Source: Actinomycetes bacterium
Lineage (GTDB): Bacteria; Actinomycetota; Acidimicrobiia; Acidimicrobiales; RAAP-2
Assembly: GCA_021823525.1 (NCBI GenBank)
Contig: JAKANY010000008.1
Location: forward strand, 19,376 to 83,375
DNA length: 64,000 nucleotides
Direction of reading: 5' to 3'
Numbering within the stretch: position 1 is the stretch's first letter; each line of letters opens with the position of its first letter. The notes beneath the pieces are model-generated. The model did no database searches. It saw only the letters and a list, made by a program, of their open reading frames with translations, and was not told where the DNA came from. Positions 19,318-29,434 of the stretch are shown here, piece after piece. The position numbers and the translations under genes were made by a program.

Positions 19318-21504
19318 ATGCTCCGAGTCGCCCTCGGGCTCGCGATGGCGCTCGCCGGTGTGCTCACCGCGATCGCGCCCTCGCGCGCCACGACGCCCGC
19401 ACCCACGACGAGCGTGAACAGCGAGCCGCTGTATGCGTTCACCGACTCGGGTGTGGGCGCCCTGCCCTGGAACGCGACGGCCCTCGCCAGCCAGATCAAC
19501 AACTCGACGATGCTCGGCGCACCCCACGCGGTCACGACGAGCACGGGATCGGCGCTGGTCTACCGGACCAGGGCGGACCAGATCGCCGTCTTCACCCAGA
19601 GCGCCACCGGGGCCACCGCGTGGCAGGTCCTGACGCCCAACATCGACGCCCCGCCGGCGGCGGGCGACCCGATCCCCTTCACGGATCCGCAGGGCAACGT
19701 GGACGTTGCCTACGTCGACGGCCTCGGGCGGCTCATCCTGCTCACGCCCAACGACCCCGTCAGCGCCCTCTGGCTGCACACCCACGGCGATCGCGCTTGG
19801 CGCCCCGAGGTCTCGAGCGACCTCACCACCCAGACGGGCATCGCCATCATGGGCCAGCCGAGCGTCCTGGTCAGCGGGTCGAGCCTCCTGATCGTCGCGC
19901 GTACCAGTCTGAAGATGGTCGAGCTCTTCTCCCTGACGTGGGATCCCGGCCAGCCGATTCCGTACCTGACGGCGCCCCCGGTGAACCTCACGACGACCAC
20001 CCACGGCGCGCGCGCCCTCAGCGATCCCGTGATGGTGAGTGCGACGCCCGTCCCCGCCGTGGCCACCGTCGCCATGAACGGCGACCTCGGACTGTTCACG
20101 ACGAGCGCCTCGACCCCGGGGGCGTGGACCTATCAGGACCTCACCGTGGCGACCGGCGGCGCGCGCCTGGCCGGCTCGCTCGTGGGCGCGACGTCGACGA
20201 CGACCGCCTACGTGGCCGGCCTGAGCCACAACGGCGACGTCGAGCTCTTCAGCGCGCCTCTGGCCACGATGAACGAGCCCCCCATCGTCGTCCCGACGAC
20301 CACCACGACCACCACGACGACCACGACGACGACCACGCTGCCCGTATCGACGACGACCGTACCCGGGTCGACCACGACCACCACGACGATCCCCCCGACC
20401 ACCACGACCACCGTGCCCAATCCGACGCTGAGCGCGCCGTGGTCGATGTACAGCGTCATGGCCGCCACGCCGACGGCGCCGCCCCTGACCGGCGGCCTCT
20501 ACCTGGGGATCGGCCCCACCCAGATCACGATCGCCGGAGCGGCCGCGAACTGGGGCGACCTGTTCGCCTTGACCGGCTCCAGCGGAGACGGGCCCTTCAC
20601 CGCGACCGACGTGTCAGTCACGGCAGGGGACCTCGCGCGCACCGTCGCCCCCGGGGTCGCCGGCACGCTCGTGGGCTCGTCGCTCACGCTCTTCGCCGCG
20701 GGCATCGCGACCCCGGCGCCCCAGGGCGTGGGGGTCTACGCGATCCCGAGCGCCCAGTGGACCCAGGCCGTCGTCGATGGCTGGCCGATTCTCAGCGAGA
20801 CGGGGGGCCTGGGCACGACCTCGACGCCCTGGGTCGGCTACGTCCACGCCACGAGCGTCGCCACGGCGCCCGACTACCTCATGGGCCAGAGCATCTACAA
20901 CGGGCACCGGCGCGTCACCTGGCTCTCGTTCTGGACGGTGAGCGGACCGCTCCAGGGCGAGACCATCGCGCCCGCGACCTACTACGCCCACGGCTTCGCC
21001 GCCGGCGCGTGGGTCGCCGGGCAGATCGACCAGTACCAGGCGCTGGGTCTAGGGCTCAAGCCCGACTGGGTGATCCTCGATCCCGAGGGCTACCCCGACG
21101 CGCACTCGGGCCTCGACGCGCCCGGGGGCTCGTCCTCGGCGACCGTCGCGCGCTACGCCAGTTACTGGTCGGCGATGATGCAGGGCTGGTCCGACGGCAT
21201 CGCCTCGGTCGATCCCACGCTCAAGGCCGGCATCTACGCCTCGCAGTACGAGTACTCCACGTACCAGCTCGCCAACGCACCGCTGCCCGCCTTCGTGGCC
21301 GTCGCGTTCGAAGGCGGCGGCCCGCTACCGGTCTACGGGACCGACGCCAACAACATCCGCGGCTTCATCGCCTTCAGCGCATCGTGCACGCCGACCTCGA
21401 CCCTGCAGTCCGAGGAGTCGACTCTGCTCAACCCACCCTGGGGCGGCCAGTTCAACACACTGCAGTTCAACGCGGGCGTCTACTGCCCGCCGGCCCCGCT
21501 CTAG
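19318..21504 (+). CDS. Large secreted protein with Thr-rich linker; C-terminal glycoside-hydrolase-like region (putative)
   Basis: Signal peptide MLRVALGLAMALAGVLTAIAPSRA; TTTTTTT linker; C-terminal WVILDPEGYPDAHSG...AGIYASQYEYSTYQL. Confidence 0.6.
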   Translation: MLRVALGLAMALAGVLTAIAPSRATTPAPTTSVNSEPLYAFTDSGVGALPWNATALASQINNSTMLGAPHAVTTSTGSALVYRTRADQIAVFTQSATGATAWQVLTPNIDAPPAAGDPIPFTDPQGNVDVAYVDGLGRLILLTPNDPVSALWLHTHGDRAWRPEVSSDLTTQTGIAIMGQPSVLVSGSSLLIVARTSLKMVELFSLTWDPGQPIPYLTAPPVNLTTTTHGARALSDPVMVSATPVPAVATVAMNGDLGLFTTSASTPGAWTYQDLTVATGGARLAGSLVGATSTTTAYVAGLSHNGDVELFSAPLATMNEPPIVVPTTTTTTTTTTTTTTLPVSTTTVPGSTTTTTTIPPTTTTTVPNPTLSAPWSMYSVMAATPTAPPLTGGLYLGIGPTQITIAGAAANWGDLFALTGSSGDGPFTATDVSVTAGDLARTVAPGVAGTLVGSSLTLFAAGIATPAPQGVGVYAIPSAQWTQAVVDGWPILSETGGLGTTSTPWVGYVHATSVATAPDYLMGQSIYNGHRRVTWLSFWTVSGPLQGETIAPATYYAHGFAAGAWVAGQIDQYQALGLGLKPDWVILDPEGYPDAHSGLDAPGGSSSATVARYASYWSAMMQGWSDGIASVDPTLKAGIYASQYEYSTYQLANAPLPAFVAVAFEGGGPLPVYGTDANNIRGFIAFSASCTPTSTLQSEESTLLNPPWGGQFNTLQFNAGVYCPPAPL
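20297..20418. repeat. ACN trinucleotide-rich low-complexity tract encoding a poly-Thr linker
   Basis: Direct reading: ACGACCACCACGACCACCACGACGACC... encoding TTTTTTTTTTTTTTLPVSTTTVPGSTTTTTTIPPTTTTTVP. Confidence 0.9.
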
Positions 21505-21513
21505 GATGCGGCG

Positions 21514-21735
21514 GTGAGTGACGAGGACACCTCGGCGAGCCTGCGCGAGAGGCTGCGCGCCCTGGCTCAGCCCCTCGTGGACACGGTCGACGCGCGCCTG
21601 CGTCACCAGATCGACGAGCGCGTCGATCGGCGCGTCGAGACCCTGCTGGCCGACCGCCTCGCGGTCCTGGAGCGCGCGGTGGCCGATCTGGATCGCGCCG
21701 TGCGAGCCCTCGAGGCGCGCCTCGCCGACGAATAG
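21514..21735 (+). CDS. Small coiled-coil hypothetical protein (73 aa)
   Basis: GTG after TAGGAT-N6; charged heptad-like sequence RRVETLLADRLAVLERAVADLDRAVRALEARLADE. Confidence 0.65.
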   Translation: MSDEDTSASLRERLRALAQPLVDTVDARLRHQIDERVDRRVETLLADRLAVLERAVADLDRAVRALEARLADE

Positions 21736-21837
21736 CTAGCCGCGACGCGCTCGGTCGTGGCGCACGGCCCAGCGGACCGTGACCACGGCGAGGACGAGCA
21801 GGGCGACGAGAAAGAGCCCGAAGACCACGGCGAACAC
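21736..21837 (-). CDS. 33-aa single-TM membrane mini-protein (not in supplied ORF track)
   Basis: GTG...TAG encoding VFAVVFGLFLVALLVLAVVTVRWAVRHDRARRG; preceded by TAGCGT-N6-GTG, as at deoC; stop codon abuts the stop of 21514..21735. Confidence 0.6.
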   Translation of the reverse strand: MFAVVFGLFLVALLVLAVVTVRWAVRHDRARRG

Positions 21838-21883
21838 GTCGACACGCTAGGCACTGTGACAGCGGGCGGCAACAGTGGACGTC

Positions 21884-22654
21884 ATGAGCGCATCGAGCGA
21901 CCTCCTGACTCCTCCGCGCGAGTCCGCGGCAACCCCGCCCGCCACCTCCGTCGTCGGCGGCCTGCGCGCGGCGCTCACCGACCAGGTCGACGCCCTGGGG
22001 GGCGGGCACGAGCGAATCCGGCGCTCCCCACTGATCATCGCCGCGATCGGCCAGCAGAGCGGGGTCGTGGCGATCGACGCGTCGTCGCGCCACCGCCTGC
22101 GCGGCGCGCTCGTCGCCAGCCTGACGCCGGTGCTCCTCGCTGGCATGACGCTCACCGACCCCTACGCCCAGGCGCTCTCGGCGTGGCGCACGTCGGGGCC
22201 GTCGCCGCAGCTGCGCGCGCGCCTGGGCACGCTCGACGACGACGAGCGTGCGCGCCTGGCCGCGGACGTCGCGGCCCACGCGCGCACCTTGGCTGACGCG
22301 CTGGCGACCTTCGAGATCCCGTCCCGAGCGCGCATCGACGTGCGCTGCGCCGTCCCCCTGGTGGGGACGCCCGTGGTGCTCCTGGACCACCTCGACCTGG
22401 TATGGACCGGTGCGCAAGGTGTCCATCTGCTCGACGTCACGACGTCGCCGCTGGGCCCGCGCGCCGCGAGCATGCGCGGATTCCACGCGCTGACCCACGC
22501 CCTGGCCACGGGCCGCGTCGCGCGCACCAGCACCACGCTCTCGACGGCGACGGGCGAGCACGTCGCCGAGCCGGTCGACGCGGAGCTCCTCGCCCGCGCA
22601 ACCACCGCGGTGTGCGAGCAGGTCGCCACGGACCTCGCGGGCGCTGGGACATGA
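21884..22654 (+). CDS. Hypothetical protein with possible degenerate PD-(D/E)XK-like core
   Basis: LVGTPVVLLDHLDLVWTGAQGVHLLDVTTSP...ATGEHVAEPVDAELLARATTAVCEQV resembles the layout of RecB/Cas4-like nucleases, but with T in place of the motif Lys. Start could be GTG 21875. Confidence 0.6.
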   Translation: MSASSDLLTPPRESAATPPATSVVGGLRAALTDQVDALGGGHERIRRSPLIIAAIGQQSGVVAIDASSRHRLRGALVASLTPVLLAGMTLTDPYAQALSAWRTSGPSPQLRARLGTLDDDERARLAADVAAHARTLADALATFEIPSRARIDVRCAVPLVGTPVVLLDHLDLVWTGAQGVHLLDVTTSPLGPRAASMRGFHALTHALATGRVARTSTTLSTATGEHVAEPVDAELLARATTAVCEQVATDLAGAGT

Positions 22655-23427
22655 GCATCTCTGCGCGCTACCTCGCGCCCGGCGCGCTCGCCGACGTCCT
22701 GGGCGCTCTCGAGGCGCCCTCGGCGCTGCCCACCACCCTGGGGGCCGCGCTGGCGCGCCGCCTCGCCGCGGTGCCTACGGTGCGACATCGCACGCTCGAA
22801 GCGTGGAGCGTGGAGCAACCGGGACGGACCTCGCGCCCCTTCGCCTGGAGCGCGCTCACCGCCCGGCGGGCGCTCGGGCGCGGGGCCGTCAGCCGGCTCG
22901 TGCGTGGCGACCACGCACGTCTCGCTGACGCGCTGGCCGCCGAGTTGGAAGAGCACATCGACCGCGCGCGGACCGGCTACTCCCGCAGCGGATCGCTCAG
23001 CGCCTGGCTCGCGCGCCTCGACGCGTCGGGGCACGCCGTCGCGGTCCAGGCGGCTGACGGCTGGGCGCGCTCGCTGCTGGAGCTGACGCGCGGCGTCGCC
23101 TCGTGGTCGGTGCCCGTGACGGACGCCTACTACGACGTCCCCCGCGCCCGCACGACCCTCCACGGGCGGCGCGACCTCATCACCGAAGGGGCTCTCGTGC
23201 GCGTCCGCCCTGGTCGCCCCGGGCCCCGTGCGGGCGCCGGGCTGCGCGTCGACCTGCTCGTCGCGTCACTGGCCCACCCTCGTCAGGAGATCCCCGCCCG
23301 CGTAGTGGGCGTGTGGGCGGAAGCCGGCCTCGCCCTTTGGGTGCCCGGGACCGCCGAGGAGGTGCGCCGAGGGGCGCGCTACGTACTCGGCGCGGCGGCC
23401 GCGCCACTCGCCGAAGCCGTCGCCTGA
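22651..23427 (+). CDS. Hypothetical protein translationally coupled to the preceding gene
   Basis: ATGA 4-nt overlap; 258 aa, no confident family. Confidence 0.65.
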   Translation: MSISARYLAPGALADVLGALEAPSALPTTLGAALARRLAAVPTVRHRTLEAWSVEQPGRTSRPFAWSALTARRALGRGAVSRLVRGDHARLADALAAELEEHIDRARTGYSRSGSLSAWLARLDASGHAVAVQAADGWARSLLELTRGVASWSVPVTDAYYDVPRARTTLHGRRDLITEGALVRVRPGRPGPRAGAGLRVDLLVASLAHPRQEIPARVVGVWAEAGLALWVPGTAEEVRRGARYVLGAAAAPLAEAVA

Positions 23428-23462
23428 GCAGGGGTCGCGCGGGCCACTAGCGTGGATGGGTC

Positions 23463-25312
<1,850 letters not shown>

Positions 25313-25322
<10 letters not shown>

Positions 25323-25397
25323 CAGAGCGGACGAATGTACCGGTCTTGAAAACCGGCGTGGGCTTGCCCACCGTGGGTTCGAATCCCACTCCCTCCG
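25313..25397 (+). tRNA. tRNA-Ser (anticodon UGA)
   Basis: GGAGGGA...TCCCTCC-G acceptor, CCGGT-CTTGAAA-ACCGG anticodon arm, long variable arm, GGTTCGAATCC; CCA not encoded. Confidence 0.95.
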
Positions 25398-25433
25398 CTC
25401 GGGGTGACGACGAGACGGCGCGCCGGCGGGTGG

Positions 25434-26702
25434 TCACGTCGGTGTGCCCGAGGTCGTCAGGCCCCACAGGGCCACCACCTCCGCGTTCCACTGCTCCCAG
25501 GTCATCTGGAGCGTCTCGCCCCACGAGACGACCAGCGGCCCCTGGGGCGTGACGCCGTCGACGACCACCTCGTGGAGTCCCGCGGTCTGTGTGTACTGGG
25601 CGAATCCCCAGCCGTCGCGAAATCGCAGCTCGGCCAGCAGCGCCCCGAAGTCGGCGACCGCGTTCTCAACGTCGATCTCATCGGCGTAGTACGCCTGGCG
25701 GCTCGTCAGGAACACGCCACCGATGCCGTCGTGTGACCAGTAGGACCACAGCGCGGACTGGCTGAGCCCGCCGGTAGCCGTCCCGCCGGCCTGGGCGAAC
25801 TCGTAGCCCACGACGGTGGGGTCGGGCGCCGCCCCCAGGACGATCTGCTCCCAGTTCGCGGCGGCGGCGAAGGTGCAGTCACCCAGGTCGTCGGGGGCGA
25901 CGTTGCCGTAGGTGGGATAGCTCGCCGCGACGGGGCCCGGGTCGCACGGCGTGCTCCCCTCGCACGCCGCGATGGTGCCCCCGTCGGGGACGGGGTCCTG
26001 CGCCGGGACGGTCCCGTTCACGTTGGAGGCCGTCAGGAAGACCGTGTACTCGGTATCCGGGGCCAGCCCCGTGATCGCGCACGTCGTGGTCGTCGTGGTG
26101 CAGGTGAAGCCCCCCGGCGCCGCGGTCGCGGTGTAGATCACGGGACCGCCCCCGTTCGAGCTCGCCGCGCTCCAGCTCGCGACCAGCTCGTCGGGACCCG
26201 ACGTCAAGGTGAGGTCGCCGGGCACACTGGGCAGCGACGCCGAGCAGCACGTCGGGGTCGTCGCCATCGTCGTCGTGGTGACCGGCGCCGCCGCGTCCAC
26301 GACGATGCGGTTCGATCGGGGTGCGAAGGGGCCCGGCCCGTACCGGTTGAGTGCCCGGACGGCGAAGACGTAGGAGGCGCCCGGCGTCAGATCCGGGATG
26401 CGGCACCGCGTCGCGCGGCACACGTAGTAGAAGGCGTCGGGGGTCGGCCAGACCTGATACGCCGTGATGGGGGCACGCCCCGGCGACTCCGGGCGCACGT
26501 AGGTGACGAGGGCTGACGCGACCCCGGCGATGGCGCGAACGTCGCGCGGCACGAGCGGCCGGTAGGTGGCCGACCCCGCCGTCGCGGGCACCGCGACGGC
26601 CGCGACGATCGCCGCGGCCACGGCGCCGCAGCGCAGCGCAGCGCACCGGCGTTTCCGGGGGACTGCCGCCTCCAGGCCTCGTCTGGCGAACCACTCGCGC
26701 AT
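25434..26702 (-). CDS. Secreted Fn3-repeat protein with C-terminal papain/C39-like region (putative)
   Basis: Signal/TM segment; Fn3-like regions (APITAYQV...TPGASYVFAVRALNRYGPGPFAPRSNRIVV); C-terminal DLGDCTFAAAANW...GLHEVVVDGVTPQGPLVVSWGETLQMTWEQW. Confidence 0.7.
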   Translation of the reverse strand: MREWFARRGLEAAVPRKRRCAALRCGAVAAAIVAAVAVPATAGSATYRPLVPRDVRAIAGVASALVTYVRPESPGRAPITAYQVWPTPDAFYYVCRATRCRIPDLTPGASYVFAVRALNRYGPGPFAPRSNRIVVDAAAPVTTTTMATTPTCCSASLPSVPGDLTLTSGPDELVASWSAASSNGGGPVIYTATAAPGGFTCTTTTTTCAITGLAPDTEYTVFLTASNVNGTVPAQDPVPDGGTIAACEGSTPCDPGPVAASYPTYGNVAPDDLGDCTFAAAANWEQIVLGAAPDPTVVGYEFAQAGGTATGGLSQSALWSYWSHDGIGGVFLTSRQAYYADEIDVENAVADFGALLAELRFRDGWGFAQYTQTAGLHEVVVDGVTPQGPLVVSWGETLQMTWEQWNAEVVALWGLTTSGTPT

Positions 26703-26826
26703 CGGCACCCGTCGTACACCCCCGGTGCGACACGCCAGCGCCCCACCGCACTGAGCGTGGCGGCGGGGAGTAGACCGGAGAGGTGGCGGCCGCTCGGGCC
26801 TCCCGGCTGGCAAGGAGGTCGACGCG

Positions 26827-27726
26827 GTGAGCGCCCCCGCGGTCCGCATCGAGGGCCTGTCCAAGCACTACGGTCACGTGGTCGCCCTCGAGGGTCTCGA
26901 CCTCGACATCGAGCCGGGCCTCGTGCTCGGCTACCTCGGACCCAACGGAGCGGGCAAGACCACCACGATCCGCCTCCTGCTGGGCTTGATCCGCCCCACG
27001 GCCGGACGCGCCGCGATCTTCGGACGGGACGCGTGGCACGAGCCGGTCGCGGCCCATCGCCGGGTGGCCTACGTCACCAGCGACGTCGGGCTCTGGCCGG
27101 CCCTCACGGGCGGCGAGGTCCTCGACCTGCTCGGGCACTCGCACGGATCCTTCGACGCCGCGTTCCGCGACGAGCTGCTACGCGCCTTCGATCTCGACCC
27201 CACGCGGCGCGTGCGGACCTACTCGACGGGGAACCGCCAGAAGGTGCTCCTCGTCGCGGCGCTGATGACGCGCGCGGACCTGCTGGTGCTCGACGAGCCC
27301 ACGCGGGGACTCGACCCCCTCGTGGACCAGGTGTTCCGCAACTACGTGCGCCAGGCGCGCGACCGAGGCCAGACGGTCCTGCTCTCGTCCCACGAGCTCA
27401 GCGAGGTCGAGGCGCTCTGCGACGAGGTGGCGATCGTGCGCGCGGGCCGCCTGGTCGAGCGCCGCACCCTCACCGAGCTACGCCATCTCAGCGCGCTGGC
27501 CATCGAGGCCTCCTTCGCGGGACCGGCACCGGACGTGAGCGCCGTTCCCGGCGTGCGGGCCCTGAGCACCGAGGGGTCGACGTTGCGCTGCCAGGTGGAC
27601 GGGCCCCTCGCGCCCCTGCTGCGCGCGCTCGTCGACGCGGGCGTCACGCGACTGACCAGCCGCGAGCCGTCGCTCGAGGAGCTCTTCCTCGCCCACTACG
27701 ACGACCCCACGACGCCCGCACCGTGA
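26827..27726 (+). CDS. ABC transporter ATP-binding protein
   Basis: Walker A GPNGAGKTTTIR, YSTGNRQKVLLVAALMTRADLLVLDEPTRGLDPL; SD AAGGAGG. Confidence 0.93.
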   Translation: MSAPAVRIEGLSKHYGHVVALEGLDLDIEPGLVLGYLGPNGAGKTTTIRLLLGLIRPTAGRAAIFGRDAWHEPVAAHRRVAYVTSDVGLWPALTGGEVLDLLGHSHGSFDAAFRDELLRAFDLDPTRRVRTYSTGNRQKVLLVAALMTRADLLVLDEPTRGLDPLVDQVFRNYVRQARDRGQTVLLSSHELSEVEALCDEVAIVRAGRLVERRTLTELRHLSALAIEASFAGPAPDVSAVPGVRALSTEGSTLRCQVDGPLAPLLRALVDAGVTRLTSREPSLEELFLAHYDDPTTPAP

Positions 27727-29357
27727 GGCTCTGGCCGCTTCGGGCACGCCGCTTCCGGGGCCCCGCCCTCGTCGCCTCGCTCAGCGCGCGGCGGGCGGTG
27801 CGCTCGGGGGTGATCTGGGGAGCCGCCTTCGGCGTGATGACGGGCGCCTCGGCGCTGAGCTACGACAAGATCTACGCGACGGCCGCGCTGCGCGAGGCGC
27901 TGGCGCGGGCCTTCGGCGCCAACGTCATGACGACGGCGATCTTCGGGCCGGCTCCGGCTCTGCAGACGGTCGCTGGGTTCACCTCCTTCAAGGTCTCGCT
28001 GACGCTCTCGATCCTGGGGGCGCTGTGGGGCCTCAGCACCACAACCGCCGCGCTGCGCGGCGAGGAGGACACCCACCGCGCCGACCTGCTCCTCGCCGGT
28101 CCGCGCGACCGCGTCGCCGCCACCGCCCAGAGCCTCGCGGGGGTCGCGGCGGGTCTGGTGGCGCTCGGCGTCGCGGTGGCGGTCGTGACCCTGGCGATCG
28201 ACGCGACGGGTCCACCCTCGCTCACGACCGCCCAGGTCGTGGGGCTCGCCGCGGGCGTGGTCGCCTCGGCGGGGGTGTTCGCGGCTTTGGGCACCTGGAC
28301 GAGCCAGGTCGCCGGCACGCGCCACGACGCGATGGCGCTGGGCGGCGAGATCCTCGCCGCGGCCTACGCCCTGCGCCTAGTGGCCGACGCCGGGATGGGA
28401 CTGCACGCCCTCGTGTGGGCCACCCCGCTGGGCTGGGTGGAGGAGATCGCGCCCTTGACCTCGCCCCACCCTCTGGCCGCCCTCCCCGTCGTCGTCGCGG
28501 CCGGTGCCCTCACGGGACTGAGCCTGCGCGCGGTGGCGCACCGCGATGTGGGCGCCGGCCTGTGGGCACGCGACGACGCGCCCCGCCGCGCGCGCCGTCC
28601 CCTGACCGGACCCGGTGCCCTCTCCCGGCGACTCACGCGCGCGACGATCCTGCGCTGGTGGATCGGCGTGGCGATCGGCGGCGGGCTCATCGGCCTGGTC
28701 GCGCACACCGCGGGCCAGACCATCGGGGGGTCCTCGGTCCAGGAGATCTTCTCGCGCCTGGGGGCGTCGGCGGCCGGCGAGCGGGCGGTCCTGGGCATCG
28801 CGTCGCTGCTGCTGGCGGTCGTGGTGTCGCTCCTCGGCGTGGGGCAGGTGGCCGCCGCGCGGTCCGAGGAGGCGTTCGGCCACCTCGACTGGCTGCTGGC
28901 GAGTCCGATCGCCCGCACGCGATGGCTCGTGGAGCGACTGGCCATCGCGGTGGTCGCCGTCGTGGGCGCCAGCGTGCTCGAGGGTCTCGTCACGTGGGTC
29001 ACCGCGACCAGCCAGGGCGCGCGCGTGGGCCTGCCCACCCTGCTGGAGGCGGGCGCCAACCTGGTCCCACCCGCGCTGACGCTGACGGGCCTCGCGGCGC
29101 TCGCCTTCGGCGTCGCGCCGCGCGCGACGGCGTCCGTCGGCTACGGCCTGATCGTGTGGTCCCTGCTGGTCGAGATCGTCGGCGGCATTGGCGCGCTCAC
29201 CCGCTGGCTGTTCGACACCTCGGTCTTCCACTTCATGGCCGCGGCCCCCGCCGAGTCGCCGCACCTCCTGGCGAGCGCGGTGATGACCGCGATCGGGCTC
29301 ACGAGCGGCGCCCTCGGCGTCGCCGCCTTCGCGCGCCGCGACGTCCACGGCGCCTGA
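27723..29357 (+). CDS. ABC transporter permease (ABC-2/exporter type, two membrane halves)
   Basis: GTGA overlap with the ATPase gene; about 12 hydrophobic segments; ARSEEAFGHLDWLLASPIARTRWL. Confidence 0.82.
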   Translation: MRLWPLRARRFRGPALVASLSARRAVRSGVIWGAAFGVMTGASALSYDKIYATAALREALARAFGANVMTTAIFGPAPALQTVAGFTSFKVSLTLSILGALWGLSTTTAALRGEEDTHRADLLLAGPRDRVAATAQSLAGVAAGLVALGVAVAVVTLAIDATGPPSLTTAQVVGLAAGVVASAGVFAALGTWTSQVAGTRHDAMALGGEILAAAYALRLVADAGMGLHALVWATPLGWVEEIAPLTSPHPLAALPVVVAAGALTGLSLRAVAHRDVGAGLWARDDAPRRARRPLTGPGALSRRLTRATILRWWIGVAIGGGLIGLVAHTAGQTIGGSSVQEIFSRLGASAAGERAVLGIASLLLAVVVSLLGVGQVAAARSEEAFGHLDWLLASPIARTRWLVERLAIAVVAVVGASVLEGLVTWVTATSQGARVGLPTLLEAGANLVPPALTLTGLAALAFGVAPRATASVGYGLIVWSLLVEIVGGIGALTRWLFDTSVFHFMAAAPAESPHLLASAVMTAIGLTSGALGVAAFARRDVHGA

Positions 29358-29434
29358 GCCGCTCGCGCCGGGCGACGACCGCACCGCGCGGGATCGCCGT
29401 CGGGCCCGTTCGCCCGGACCTAAGTTGGCAGGCG

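Noticed and set aside
20297-20418. Possible CRISPR-like repeat
   Set aside because: It is a coding Thr-codon microsatellite without spacer structure.
21875-23427. Claim of a new defence system for the gene pair upstream of typA
   Set aside because: Catalytic Lys absent and the locus is next to housekeeping genes; reported only as an uncharacterised pair.
26757-27722. N-terminal 322 aa of the 866-aa ORF in the permease frame
   Set aside because: This part is out-of-frame translation of the ABC ATPase gene; the true permease starts at GTG 27723.
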